From GCA-016699975 sp964420045 (GTDB lineage Bacteria; Patescibacteriota; Minisyncoccia; Moranbacterales; UBA1568): DNA of 53,875 nucleotides. The stretch's first letter is position 1. Each line of letters starts with the position of its first letter. The DNA is taken from NCBI GenBank assembly GCA_964420045.1, contig CAYQPQ010000005.1, positions 1 to 53,875 on the forward strand. The letters run 5' to 3'. This document shows positions 44,469 to 52,858 of the stretch, piece after piece. A program made the position numbers and the translations under genes. A model generated the notes under the pieces. The model saw only the letters and a list, made by a program, of their open reading frames with translations. It was not told the DNA's origin and did no database searches.

Positions 44469-45353
44469 TTAAAAATCACGAATAATCTGCTTCAGATGAT
44501 TACGGAGTTTTGGTCCCACTTCGGGATGTTGAAGACCAAAGTGCAGCGTCGTCTTCAAAAAGTTAAACTTATCACCCGTATCAAACCATTCCCCTTCAAG
44601 AATACGGCCATGAATCGGCTTTCCTTCTCGAAGCATAATATTGAACGCGTCGACAAGGCGTATTTCCCCCGATTCTCCCTCCGTCATCATAGAAAGCGTT
44701 TGAAAAACATCGTGCGTCAAAATGTATTTCCCTGGCGCAACGATCGTACTCGGCGCCGCCTCGACGGACGGCTTCTCGACAATTTCCCGAACGCAGATAT
44801 CACTATCCGTCACTCTGTCGCCGGCCACCACACCGAATTTCGACACCTCCTCGCGAGGAATATCGGCAAGCCCGATAATCGGCGTCTTATACTCAGCATA
44901 TGCTTCAATGAGTTGGCGCGACGCCGGTACAAGACTGTCATAAATACAATCGCCGAAAATAACCAGGACACTCTCGTCATCATCAACCAGATGCGCCGCC
45001 TGAAAGAGCGCATGTCCGTCCCCCAAAGGGATAGGTTGCCGCACATACGAAAATTTCGCCAACCCCGAAATCTTTTGCACCGCCTCAAGAAGGTCGAGCT
45101 TATTCTTCTCAACCAGCGTATCTTCGAGTTCATAGGAAACATCGAAGTGATCTTCGATAGCGCGTTTCCCTCGACCTGTTACAAAGATAATTTCTTCAAT
45201 GCCGGACGCAACCGCCTCCTCAACCAAATACTGCACGACCGGCTTATCAACGACCGGCAACATCTCCTTAGGCTGTGCCTTCGTCGCCGGCAAGAATCTC
45301 GTCCCAAATCCCGCAACCGGCAGAATCGCCTTCTTGATTTTCTTATGTTCCAT
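44469..45353 (-). CDS. galU: UTP-glucose-1-phosphate uridylyltransferase
   Basis: A 294-residue GalU. AILPVAGFGTRFLPATKAQPKEMLPVVDKPVVQYLVEEA at the N-terminus, FGDCIYD (metal), FGVVAG, EKP and GEWFDTGDKFNFLK follow the family in order. The ATG at 45353 is preceded by AGGA at about nine bases and is chosen over an upstream TTG. It makes UDP-glucose, the precursor for the epimerase and glycosyltransferases in the window. Confidence 0.94.
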   Translation of the reverse strand: MEHKKIKKAILPVAGFGTRFLPATKAQPKEMLPVVDKPVVQYLVEEAVASGIEEIIFVTGRGKRAIEDHFDVSYELEDTLVEKNKLDLLEAVQKISGLAKFSYVRQPIPLGDGHALFQAAHLVDDDESVLVIFGDCIYDSLVPASRQLIEAYAEYKTPIIGLADIPREEVSKFGVVAGDRVTDSDICVREIVEKPSVEAAPSTIVAPGKYILTHDVFQTLSMMTEGESGEIRLVDAFNIMLREGKPIHGRILEGEWFDTGDKFNFLKTTLHFGLQHPEVGPKLRNHLKQIIRDF

Positions 45354-45425
45354 ACCCGTATTCCTAAAATTTTTCAAAGACTACAATAACTTCAAAGCAC
45401 TCGGGACTTTCACATGTAGCGATCA

Positions 45426-46685
45426 CTATCGATAAAGAGGGTAGCGTTTACACAGTTCGCGTACCTCTTTTCGCAATTCCCGAAGAAGAGACTCGTCGTT
45501 CTTCGATCGAAGCGCCCGATCCATCCAACCGACAATCTTTTTTACCTCTCGTTCCTTCATGCCCCGCGTCGTTATAGCCGGAACGCCAATCCGCAAACCG
45601 GAAGGATCCATCGGACTCCTCGTCTCATCCGGTATTACGTTTTTATTCACCGTGATACCGATAGCATCGAGGAGTACTTCAGCTTCCCGTCCGCTCACTC
45701 CGAGCGTCTGCCACACATCGATAAGCACCATATGATTCTCTGTTCCCCCAAAGAGCACCGCATATCCAAGGCGCTGAAACTCCGCCGAAAGCATCGCGGC
45801 ATTCTTTAGTGTTTGCATCGCATATTTCTTGAAACTCGCTTTCGACGCCTCATGAAAAGCGACGGCTTTTGCGGCAATGATATTCATATGCGGTCCACCC
45901 TGAATACCCGGGAACACCGCCTTGTCGATATCTTTGGCAAATCGCTCCCGGCACAGAATCATACCGCCTCGAGGGCCACGGAGCGTTTTGTGCGTCGTTG
46001 TCGTGACGATATCGAAAAAATCAACCGGATTAGGGATGACACATCCCGCCACGAGTCCGGCGATATGCGCCATGTCCATCATGGTAATCGCATTTACTTT
46101 CTTTCCGATCGCCGTAAACTTTTTGTAATCGATCTGCCTCGTATAGGAAGAAAATCCCGCAAGCAAAAGTTTCGGCTTTTCTTTTTTCGCAAGCGCCTCG
46201 AGCTTCGAATAATTAATCGTCCCGTCCGCTTCCGTTTTGTATCGAACAAATCGGAGCACTTTGGACATAAAAGTTACCGGGTGCCCATGAGTCAAATGTC
46301 CTCCGTGAGAAAGATCCATACCGAGCACCGTATCACCAGGCTGTAACACGGCGGCATAGGCAGACATATTCGCCGAGGCGCCCGAGAGCGGCTGAACATT
46401 CGCATGTTCCGCCCCAAAGAGTTTCTTCGCCCGATCAATTGCCAGTGTTTCGATTCTATCCGTAAACTCTTGTCCGCCATAATACCGACGTCCCGGATAG
46501 CCTTCGGAATATTTGTTGGTAAAGACCGTCCCCAATGCTTCAATCACTGCTGACGAAGCATAATTCTCCGACGCGATCATTTCAAGTCCCTCTTCTTGCC
46601 GCTTCATTTCCCCTACAATTGCCGCCAGTACCTTCTCGTCCGCCTTCTTGACATCTGTATACCGAAACATACCGTTATATTGCAT
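45426..46685 (-). CDS. glyA: Serine hydroxymethyltransferase
   Basis: A 419-residue PLP enzyme. ENYASSAV, GYPGRRYYGG, and TTTTHKTLRGPRGG with the PLP lysine K233 are present. It interconverts serine and glycine with tetrahydrofolate. The start at 46685 lies downstream of a probable extended -10 promoter (46715-46723); the longer open frame to 46733 would begin upstream of the transcript start. Another ATG at 46670 is possible. Confidence 0.95.
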   Translation of the reverse strand: MQYNGMFRYTDVKKADEKVLAAIVGEMKRQEEGLEMIASENYASSAVIEALGTVFTNKYSEGYPGRRYYGGQEFTDRIETLAIDRAKKLFGAEHANVQPLSGASANMSAYAAVLQPGDTVLGMDLSHGGHLTHGHPVTFMSKVLRFVRYKTEADGTINYSKLEALAKKEKPKLLLAGFSSYTRQIDYKKFTAIGKKVNAITMMDMAHIAGLVAGCVIPNPVDFFDIVTTTTHKTLRGPRGGMILCRERFAKDIDKAVFPGIQGGPHMNIIAAKAVAFHEASKASFKKYAMQTLKNAAMLSAEFQRLGYAVLFGGTENHMVLIDVWQTLGVSGREAEVLLDAIGITVNKNVIPDETRSPMDPSGLRIGVPAITTRGMKEREVKKIVGWMDRALRSKNDESLLRELRKEVRELCKRYPLYR

Positions 46686-46714
46686 AACAGATAAACGAAA
46701 TCCTCCGTCCCAGA

Positions 46715-46723
46715 AGTATATCA
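46715..46723 (-). promoter_or_regulatory. Extended -10 promoter candidate for glyA
   Basis: Minus-strand TGA followed by TATACT (46715-46720); poor -35. It follows the rpsI terminator and precedes the glyA ATG by about 30 bases. Confidence 0.5.
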
Positions 46724-46731
46724 AATCAAGC

Positions 46732-46771
46732 AAAAAAACAAAAGAAAGCCCCCAACAAATAGGAGCTTTCT
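46732..46771 (-). terminator. Terminator of the ribosomal protein operon
   Basis: 10-bp stem with one G-U pair (46762-46771 with 46743-46752), 9-base loop, followed on the minus strand by TTTGTTTTTTT. It lies 30 bases past the rpsI stop. Confidence 0.85.
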
Positions 46772-46800
46772 AAAAAATATGCCAAGAAGAGAAACTTCCT

Positions 46801-47307
46801 TTACCGCTTGCTCCACTGGGGAGCGCGACGAGCCTTATTGAGACCAGGCTTCTTGCGTTCCACTTTGCGAGCATCTCGAGTCAGAAACTTCCCCGCTTTG
46901 AGAAGCGGTCGATGATTCGCATTGGCAACCACCAATGCGCGAGCAAGACCCAATCCGGAGGCGCTTGCCTGTCCGGAAGGACCACCTCCATGGACATGTA
47001 CAGAAATACGAAACTTATTCTCCAATCCAACGGCGCGAATCGGATCAAGAAGAAGGTTTTGAAGACGAACGGTTGGGAAGTATTCCTTGACTGTTTTACC
47101 ATTCACGGAAACATCGCTTTCGCCCTCGGCAGCATCTTCAAAGATACGAACGGTTGCAACCGCCGTCTTCCGACGTCCGACACCCGACGAATATTTCTCT
47201 GCTAGAGTCGTCTCAGCAACCGAAACCGAAGCCAGTTTCTTTTCATCGGAAACGATTCCTTTCGGTTCACGGATCGTTTTTTTTGCGGTATCTTTCTTGA
47301 TTGCCAT
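46801..47307 (-). CDS. rpsI: Ribosomal protein S9 with N-terminal extension
   Basis: A 168-residue S9; the usual length is about 130. Residues 1-40 are an extra Lys/Glu-rich, probably unstructured tail. The core starts SSGVGRRKTAVATVRI and ends with the invariant KKPGLNKARRAPQWSKR, whose last Arg contacts P-site tRNA. Follows rplM by 21 bases, as usual. Confidence 0.95.
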   Translation of the reverse strand: MAIKKDTAKKTIREPKGIVSDEKKLASVSVAETTLAEKYSSGVGRRKTAVATVRIFEDAAEGESDVSVNGKTVKEYFPTVRLQNLLLDPIRAVGLENKFRISVHVHGGGPSGQASASGLGLARALVVANANHRPLLKAGKFLTRDARKVERKKPGLNKARRAPQWSKR

Positions 47308-47328
47308 AGGAAAAGGAGAACAGAAAAG

Positions 47329-47733
47329 TTAGAAAGTAAGCGTCCCGTCGATAGCATGCTTCTGCTCGGCATCTCGATAGAAAAGCAGTCGGGTCATCAT
47401 ACGATCGCGAAGCTTGTTCTTCGGGAGCATACCATACACCGCCATCTCGAGCACCTTGCGCGAATCTTTCTTCATTTGATCCTTGAGACGAGTCGAGGTA
47501 ATTCCTCCCGGATAACCGCTGAAACGATGATACACCTTGTCTTCGAGTTTCTTCCCCGTTACCACCATGCCATCGGTGTTCACCACCACTACAAAGTCTC
47601 CCCCATCAATATGCGGCGCAAAATCAACTTTCCCCTTTCCGGAAACGGTTTTCGCAACCTTCGTCGCCAAGCGACCGAGTACCTGTCCTTGCGCATCAAT
47701 AAGAAAATGTTTTCGCTGAGACTGCTCTTTCAT
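47329..47733 (-). CDS. rplM: Ribosomal protein L13
   Basis: A 134-residue L13 from the ATG at 47733, four bases after the rplQ stop. It contains LIDAQGQVLGRLATKVA, DFVVVVNTDGMVVTGKK, YHRFSGYPGGI and VYGMLPKNKLRDRMM. The frame is open upstream but that part overlaps rplQ. Confidence 0.96.
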   Translation of the reverse strand: MKEQSQRKHFLIDAQGQVLGRLATKVAKTVSGKGKVDFAPHIDGGDFVVVVNTDGMVVTGKKLEDKVYHRFSGYPGGITSTRLKDQMKKDSRKVLEMAVYGMLPKNKLRDRMMTRLLFYRDAEQKHAIDGTLTF

Positions 47734-47737
47734 ACAA

Positions 47738-48109
47738 TTAGTCGACAAATTCAAGAATAGCCACCTTTGCACCATCGGTTTTCCGAGGAGCCAGCTTCAC
47801 AACGCGAGTAAACCCGCTTGTTCTCGCTCCAAACTTTTTAAGAAAGTCCGCGTCACACAAATGTTCCAGGGTCACATCGGAAACGCGACGCTTCAACAAG
47901 CGAATCGTCGCCACGCGTCGATCTGGAACGGAAATACCCTCTTTCGCAATATTCACCAAGCGGTCAATGCGAGACTTCATTTCTTTTGCACGCGCCTCTG
48001 TTGTCCGAATGCGTCCATGAAGCACCAGACCCTCGGCAAGACTTTTCACTAGCGCACGCCGTTGATTTCGATTCCGTTCGAGTTTTCGTCCCGATTTCTG
48101 ATGATTCAT
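47738..48109 (-). CDS. rplQ: Ribosomal protein L17
   Basis: A 123-residue L17: MNHQKSGRKLERNRNQRRAL is the invariant N-terminus, with LVLHGRIRTTEARAKE following. Full length. AAAGGA precedes the ATG in the short gap after rpoA. Confidence 0.96.
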   Translation of the reverse strand: MNHQKSGRKLERNRNQRRALVKSLAEGLVLHGRIRTTEARAKEMKSRIDRLVNIAKEGISVPDRRVATIRLLKRRVSDVTLEHLCDADFLKKFGARTSGFTRVVKLAPRKTDGAKVAILEFVD

Positions 48110-48133
48110 AGTCGTCTCGTTCCTTTCGGAAAA

Positions 48134-49042
48134 TTATGCCGATACCGCAAAAGAAAGTCCCGCCTCCTGCAAAGCGTGTTTGACTTCTTCAAATCCCTTC
48201 TCACCCATACCGGAGAAGTCTCGAACCTCCGATTCGGAAAGCGCCGCTATATCCGAGAGCGTTCGTATCTCATAGGCATCCAGAACTTTTCTCGTCCGCG
48301 CCGAAAACATACCCAGCTCCGCATCCCCCGCTTTCTCCTGCTCTTTCCGGATAGCGTCTTCGCTCCGCAATGCCGAGAACTGCCCGATCAAGATAGCAAC
48401 CGCCCGCTGGAAAGCCTCTTCAGGAGTAATGCTCCCGTCCGTGAGCACTTCGAGCGTGATACGATCAAAGTCCGTTCGCTTCCCGACACGCATATTCTCC
48501 ACCGTGTAGTTGACTCGCTCAATAGGAGTATAGACGGCATCGATAGCGATCACGCCAATCTCCTTTTCGCGTCGAACTTGATGTTCAACCGCAACATACC
48601 CGAGACCGCGCTCGACCGTCAGCTCAAGCTCAAGCTCCGCTTTCTTATCAGTCAGCGTTGCAACCAATTGATCACCATTCACAATTTCCAAAGAAGAAGG
48701 AGTGTGAATCTTCTCGGCACACACCGCTCCCTCACCTTTGGCTTTCAGTGTCACTTTGACTAATTCGTCATCGCCATGCATGCGAAATCGAACTTTCTTC
48801 AAGTTCAGTATAATCTTCACCATATCCTCAAGAACGCCCGGGAGTGTCGAGAATTCATGAGAGACATTCATAATTTTCACCGACGTAATCGCCGCTCCCT
48901 CAAGAGATGAGAGCAAAACGCGACGGAGCGCATTCCCCAGAGTCGCGCCGTACCCGGGATAGCATCCGTCGATTTCAAATTTCCCGAAATGTTCGCCGAT
49001 CGCCGTATACTTCGGCTCCTGCGGAAGAGATATAGTCTGCAT
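48134..49042 (-). CDS. rpoA: RNA polymerase alpha subunit
   Basis: A 302-residue alpha subunit. The N-terminal dimer domain has GNALRRVLLSSLEGAAITSVKI, and the C-terminal domain has a helix-hairpin-helix, IRTLSDIAALSESEVRDFSGMGEKGFEEV. The ATG at 49042 is preceded by GGGAGGA at 12 bases; the TTG at 49063 overlaps that site and is not used. A perfect hairpin at 49085-49104 separates it from rpsD. Confidence 0.96.
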   Translation of the reverse strand: MQTISLPQEPKYTAIGEHFGKFEIDGCYPGYGATLGNALRRVLLSSLEGAAITSVKIMNVSHEFSTLPGVLEDMVKIILNLKKVRFRMHGDDELVKVTLKAKGEGAVCAEKIHTPSSLEIVNGDQLVATLTDKKAELELELTVERGLGYVAVEHQVRREKEIGVIAIDAVYTPIERVNYTVENMRVGKRTDFDRITLEVLTDGSITPEEAFQRAVAILIGQFSALRSEDAIRKEQEKAGDAELGMFSARTRKVLDAYEIRTLSDIAALSESEVRDFSGMGEKGFEEVKHALQEAGLSFAVSA

Positions 49043-49084
49043 ACCGTTTTCCGTTCCTCCCAAGACACACCTTCTTTTCGAGAA

Positions 49085-49104
49085 ACCGCAAGTGAGCTTG
49101 CGGT
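49085..49104. promoter_or_regulatory. Perfect hairpin between rpsD and rpoA
   Basis: Arms ACCGCAAG (49085-49092) and CTTGCGGT (49097-49104) with a 4-base loop. No strong T run follows, so it is more likely an attenuator, processing or stability element than a full terminator. Confidence 0.6.
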
Positions 49105-49157
49105 ACCGAATGAGATGCGCGAGAAGGCGGTTAAGAGTAAATCAACAAAACAATAAC

Positions 49158-49787
49158 TTATTTTGAATAATATTCAACAACTGCCTGCGGATCGACATGA
49201 ATACCGATATCCGTTCGAGTCGGCATACTTATCACCTTGCCGGAAAACGTAGCAGCATCGAGTTCAAGCCACTGCGGCACATCTTTCTTGTTGGTTATCT
49301 CCTCTTTCTTTTTCTTGAAGTACTCATTTTCAACCTTTGTAGAAGAAATCGAAATCGTATCTCCGACACGCACCTCTGCAGATGGAATCGAGAGAAGCTT
49401 TCCATTCACTCGAAACGCCCGATGAGAAACCAACTGACGAGCAAGCGCCCTTGATGAGGCAAATCCGAGACGGTACACAACACTGTCAAGACGCATTTCC
49501 AGGCGGGCAAGCAAAAGATCTCCGGCGACACCCTTCCTGCGACTCACATCTTCATAGTGTTTGCGAAATTGTTTCTCCAAAACACCGTAAATGCGCTTGA
49601 TACGCTGTTTCATGGCAAGCTGCTTTCCATATTCGCTTTGCCCTCTCGAGACCGTCTTCCCATGAACGCCCGGCGCATACGCCTTCCTCACCATAGCGCA
49701 CTTCGGAGAAAAGCAACGCTCCCCCTTGAGAAACAATTTCTCACCGGCTCGTCGACACAGTCTGCATTTGTCTAAATTTCTCGCCAT
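49158..49787 (-). CDS. rpsD: Ribosomal protein S4 (zinc-ribbon form)
   Basis: A 209-residue S4. N-terminal CxxC (8-11) and a second Cys pair (25, 30) form the zinc site kept in the C+ version. The S4 RNA-binding domain begins RLEMRLDSVVYRLGFASSRALARQLVSHRAFRVNGK. S4 binds 16S rRNA early in assembly and represses the alpha operon in enterobacteria. Confidence 0.96.
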   Translation of the reverse strand: MARNLDKCRLCRRAGEKLFLKGERCFSPKCAMVRKAYAPGVHGKTVSRGQSEYGKQLAMKQRIKRIYGVLEKQFRKHYEDVSRRKGVAGDLLLARLEMRLDSVVYRLGFASSRALARQLVSHRAFRVNGKLLSIPSAEVRVGDTISISSTKVENEYFKKKKEEITNKKDVPQWLELDAATFSGKVISMPTRTDIGIHVDPQAVVEYYSK

Positions 49788-49825
49788 AAACCCATGCTAC
49801 AAAATAGAGAATTTCTTTCTAAAAA

Positions 49826-50299
49826 CTACACTCGACGAGGCTTCTTCGGACGACACCCTCCGTGCGGAAGTGGTGTAATATCGCGAATCGAGAGCAATGT
49901 CAGTCCATTATTTGCCAATGCCCGAACAGCTGCCTCACGGCCACTCCCAACGCCACGGACAAACACTTCAACCTCCTGAAGCCCGAACTTTCGAGTTTTC
50001 TCAACCACCTCACTCACCACCTGCGTTGCAGCATAGGGCGTCGATTTCTTCGCTCCTTTGAAACCCATATGCCCAGAGCTGGACCACGCGAGCGCCGCAC
50101 CGTTCATATCCGCGAGCGTCACAATCGTATTATTGTAACTGCAACGGATATTCGCGCGACCGCGAGCAATTTGATTCTTCCATTTTTTCTTCTTCTTGGC
50201 AGGCGCCGATCCGTCGGAATCGGAAGATGCCTCTTTCGAAGCCACTGCCACATCGGCATCTTCGATTGATTGATCTATTTTTTCCTTTTCTTCAGCCAT
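49826..50299 (-). CDS. rpsK: Ribosomal protein S11 with N-terminal extension
   Basis: A 157-residue S11. Residues 1-36 are an acidic/Ser-rich extra tail ending in a Lys run; the core ARGRANIRCSYNNTIVTLADMNG through PLPHGGCRPKKPRRV is standard. The extra tail is unlike the 129-residue E. coli protein. A 110-base space precedes it, with a 6-bp inverted repeat (50378-50383 with 50395-50400). Confidence 0.95.
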   Translation of the reverse strand: MAEEKEKIDQSIEDADVAVASKEASSDSDGSAPAKKKKKWKNQIARGRANIRCSYNNTIVTLADMNGAALAWSSSGHMGFKGAKKSTPYAATQVVSEVVEKTRKFGLQEVEVFVRGVGSGREAAVRALANNGLTLLSIRDITPLPHGGCRPKKPRRV

Positions 50300-50409
50300 A
50301 AAATATATCTCGTAGAGGTAAATTCTCTCTCACAACCCTCATCATTTATCCGCTCCTGTTAGCACGACAACACATCACTCCCACCAAGAGCATTTGGGAG
50401 AGGGATATC

Positions 50410-50799
50410 CTATGTCTTCTCAGCAGCTTTGCGACGACCACTTCCCATCGTTTTCCGAACATTTCCACGGATGGTTCGCGTATTAGTCTTCGTGCGTTGT
50501 CCACGAACCGGAAGACCCTTCTGATGGCGAATACCCCGGTAACAAGCGATTTCCTTGAGCCGCTTCACATTCATTTTGACCGCATGTCGAAGCTCGCCCT
50601 CAACGCGGTATTTCTTCTCAATAAAGTCGCGCAAACGGTTCGCATCTTCAATCGGGAGGTCTTTCGATCGAGTATCCGGATCCAGGGACAACTCTTGAAG
50701 AATCTTTCGACTCGTAACGAGTCCGATGCCATATACGGAAGTAAGCGCCACTTCAATGCGCTTCTGATCGGGAATATTGATACCGGCGATACGAACCAT
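50410..50799 (-). CDS. rpsM: Ribosomal protein S13
   Basis: A 129-residue S13: MVRIAGINIPDQKRIEVALTSVYGIG, then ELRHAVKMNVKRLKEIACYRGIRH and the basic tail RGQRTKTNTRTIRG that reaches the P-site tRNA. Full length. Confidence 0.97.
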   Translation of the reverse strand: MVRIAGINIPDQKRIEVALTSVYGIGLVTSRKILQELSLDPDTRSKDLPIEDANRLRDFIEKKYRVEGELRHAVKMNVKRLKEIACYRGIRHQKGLPVRGQRTKTNTRTIRGNVRKTMGSGRRKAAEKT

Positions 50800-50831
50800 A
50801 AAATTCTCTCTTATCAGTAAAATACGAAAGA

Positions 50832-50945
50832 CTATCCTTGTCGTTGTTTATGTTTCTTCACAACACAGATAACGTAGAGATGTCCTCTTCGCTTCACCAC
50901 TTTGCAGTGCGCACATATTTTTTTGACCGAAGCTCTCACTTTCAT
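50832..50945 (-). CDS. rpmJ: Ribosomal protein L36
   Basis: A 37-residue protein read on the minus strand: MKVRASVKKICAHCKVVKRR then GHLYVICVVKKHKQRQG. The zinc ligands C11, C14, C27 and H32 are all present (C+ form). It sits between infA and rpsM, its normal place. Confidence 0.96.
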   Translation of the reverse strand: MKVRASVKKICAHCKVVKRRGHLYVICVVKKHKQRQG

Positions 50946-51019
50946 AGCAATGAGGTAAAGAGGAAATCACTGAAAAAAACTGAAACGAAAGAAGATCATG
51001 TATGAACTAAGGATCACAT

Positions 51020-51247
51020 CTACTTGAGACGGTGGACAATACGGCCGCGATTCAAGTCATAAGGACTCATTTCAAGCGTCACGCGATCTCCGGGAAGCAG
51101 ACGAATATAGTTCACTCGCATTCTTCCGGAAATATGCGCAAGCACCTCATGTCCATTCTCGAGCCGCACCCGAAACGAAGTGCTCGGAAGCGATTCAATC
51201 ACTTCCCCCTCAACACGAATAATCTCTTTGTCTTTATTTGAACCCAT
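51020..51247 (-). CDS. infA: Translation initiation factor IF-1
   Basis: A 75-residue S1-like OB fold: VEGEVIESLPSTSFRVRLENGHEVLAHISGRMRVNYIRLLPGDRVTLEMSPYDLNRGRIVHR. Full length. First gene of the operon, with two promoters upstream. Confidence 0.97.
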   Translation of the reverse strand: MGSNKDKEIIRVEGEVIESLPSTSFRVRLENGHEVLAHISGRMRVNYIRLLPGDRVTLEMSPYDLNRGRIVHRLK

Positions 51248-51314
51248 ATACGCCTCGAAGGCACTGCTTGAAAAAATAGAAATACCAATCTCCCTTCGAA
51301 CGGCCTGTCCGGGA

Positions 51315-51343
51315 ACTATACAGGAAACTGCTCAAAAACGCAA
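51315..51343 (-). promoter_or_regulatory. Proximal infA promoter
   Basis: Minus-strand TTGCGT (51338-51343), 17 bases, TATAGT (51315-51320). Predicted start near 51308, about 60 bases before the infA ATG. Confidence 0.65.
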
Positions 51344-51358
51344 ATAGGCGCAAAGAAA

Positions 51359-51377
51359 CGGCAGGTATTTTCTGCCG
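51359..51377. promoter_or_regulatory. Hairpin in the distal infA leader
   Basis: CGGCAG (51359-51364) pairs with CTGCCG (51372-51377) around seven bases; TTTCTTT follows on the minus strand. A possible attenuator between the two promoters. Confidence 0.45.
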
Positions 51378-51507
51378 CCGACGAACACACACAAGCATTA
51401 GGACCGGTCTCTCGAGAAAGTCATTCCTCATGCTAGCGTTTCTTTCGCGCGTCGATCCGAACGTTTCCGTTCCGATTGCAAAACCAGATTTTTTGAGAGC
51501 ACTGAGT

Positions 51508-51536
51508 ATTCTAGCCAATGGTTTCTCTTTTGTCAA
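51508..51536 (-). promoter_or_regulatory. Distal infA operon promoter
   Basis: Minus-strand consensus TTGACA (51531-51536), 17 bases, TAGAAT (51508-51513). The predicted start near 51501 gives a leader of about 254 bases. The 51248-51604 space holds this promoter, the proximal promoter and one hairpin, but no gene. Confidence 0.75.
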
Positions 51537-51604
51537 CAGCCCGCCAAGCCAACCTCAAAAAACATCAGTTTACAGACAAAAATCCGTATGGAATCACCAG
51601 AAAC

Positions 51605-52108
51605 TCACAACGTTCGGCTATCATATGCCCACTGAAGCAGTGCTTGGCGCTGACGCGGACGGCACGATCTCTCACCGCGTCGGCAGTGTTTGACGAGTTG
51701 CGCAATATGCCGCCGCATCGCTCGCCACCGGGCAATTTGCCGCGCATCGTCTTCGTGTCGCCGACCACGATAGTAGCGACAATACCACTGAAACCACCCG
51801 CGAGGATCATCCGGATGAATCCAGTGTTTCTTCCGCCAGACCGAGAGCGGCTGACTCGCATCAACGCCAAAGTAGTTCAACTTCGGATCGCGCTCACCGG
51901 TCGAAAACTTCGCCCGCTCAAACCATGATGTCGGAAATTCCTTCGCGCAGTCCCGCATATACACACCGCCGAATACTCCGAGCGAGAGCATTTCTTTCGG
52001 CGAAAGATCGGGTTTGAACAGCGGATCAAAATGTCTTCCTTCCGGTTCGGTCAATTCATATCGATAGCCATTTTGCATTCGATCGCGAACAATCACAAAA
52101 GCATGCAT
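51605..52108 (-). CDS. Conserved hypothetical protein
   Basis: A 167-residue protein from the ATG at 52108; a GTG at 52120 is also open. It is rich in Trp, Arg, Tyr and Cys, with KPDLSPKEMLSLGVFGGVYM, FPTSWF, SQPLSVWRKKHWIHPDDPRGWFQWYCRYYRGRR and a final CRRGERSCRPRQRQALLQWAYD. I recall this pattern from uncharacterised proteins of many bacteria and some plants, with no known function. No membrane segment. Confidence 0.8.
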   Translation of the reverse strand: MHAFVIVRDRMQNGYRYELTEPEGRHFDPLFKPDLSPKEMLSLGVFGGVYMRDCAKEFPTSWFERAKFSTGERDPKLNYFGVDASQPLSVWRKKHWIHPDDPRGWFQWYCRYYRGRRHEDDARQIARWRAMRRHIAQLVKHCRRGERSCRPRQRQALLQWAYDSRTL

Positions 52109-52129
52109 ACCAAAAGTCACTGAAGAGAA

Positions 52130-52717
52130 TTACCCGCGCGCATTTTTGAGTGCCGTCGCCCACCACAAGAGCTGATCAAGAAATGACTGCGCCTTCCCTT
52201 CAAGTGAAGCAAAAAGCTCTTCCGCACTCGACTGCCCCATTGCCACCGGAAAATATCGCTCACCGGGAATATGAATCGCTTCGCGAATCGGCGCCATCTG
52301 CAGTTCGATACTATTGAGGCGAAGCTGTTCCACTGCCCGAGCGCCGCCTACGCTTCCATAACTCACAAAGCCGACCGGCTTATTATTCCATTCCCGATAC
52401 ACCCAATCAAGCGCATTCTTCAAAACACCGGACGTGCCACGATTGTATTCCGGCGTCACCATGATAAATGCGTCGCTCGCTGCGATTCTTTCCGTGAAGC
52501 GCGCCACCGCTTCATTAGCATACGGTTCGTTTTTGAAAGACGGACTCACGGGATCATCGAAAAAAGGCATGGCATACTCCCGAAGATCCAGTGTTTCAAC
52601 CGACACTTCCGACCGCTTCGCCGCTTCGCCGACAATCCAACGCGCCGCCTTATCACTGAAGCGCCCTTCTCGAGTGCTCCCAGCAATAACTGCCACATGC
52701 AATACCGCCTGATTCAT
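52130..52717 (-). CDS. NAD(P)H-dependent FMN reductase
   Basis: A 195-residue flavodoxin-fold protein. GSTREGRFSDKAARWI binds the FMN phosphate and PEYNRGTSGVLKNALDWV the isoalloxazine ring, as in YieF/chromate-reductase-like enzymes. It reduces quinones or free flavin; the substrate is not predictable. Confidence 0.9.
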   Translation of the reverse strand: MNQAVLHVAVIAGSTREGRFSDKAARWIVGEAAKRSEVSVETLDLREYAMPFFDDPVSPSFKNEPYANEAVARFTERIAASDAFIMVTPEYNRGTSGVLKNALDWVYREWNNKPVGFVSYGSVGGARAVEQLRLNSIELQMAPIREAIHIPGERYFPVAMGQSSAEELFASLEGKAQSFLDQLLWWATALKNARG

Positions 52718-52799
52718 AAGGGAAATGATTTGAAGTTACGCATCTCTCCCTATCTTACCGCACACACATACGCCATTCAAGATGCCGCATACTGCGCAA

Positions 52800-52828
52800 T
52801 TGTTTCTTCGCTTCAACATTGGTACAAT
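52800..52828 (+). promoter_or_regulatory. Sigma70-type promoter for the VOC gene
   Basis: TTGTTT (52800-52805), 17 bases, TACAAT (52823-52828). Predicted start near 52835, about 24 bases before the ATG at 52859. Confidence 0.6.
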
Positions 52829-52858
52829 AGACCGGAGCATAAGCAGTATAAAAACGCT

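Noticed and set aside
51234..51536. Minus-strand frame of 100 codons upstream of infA
   Set aside because: Its only start is a TTG lying in the -35 box of the distal promoter, and its end overlaps infA.
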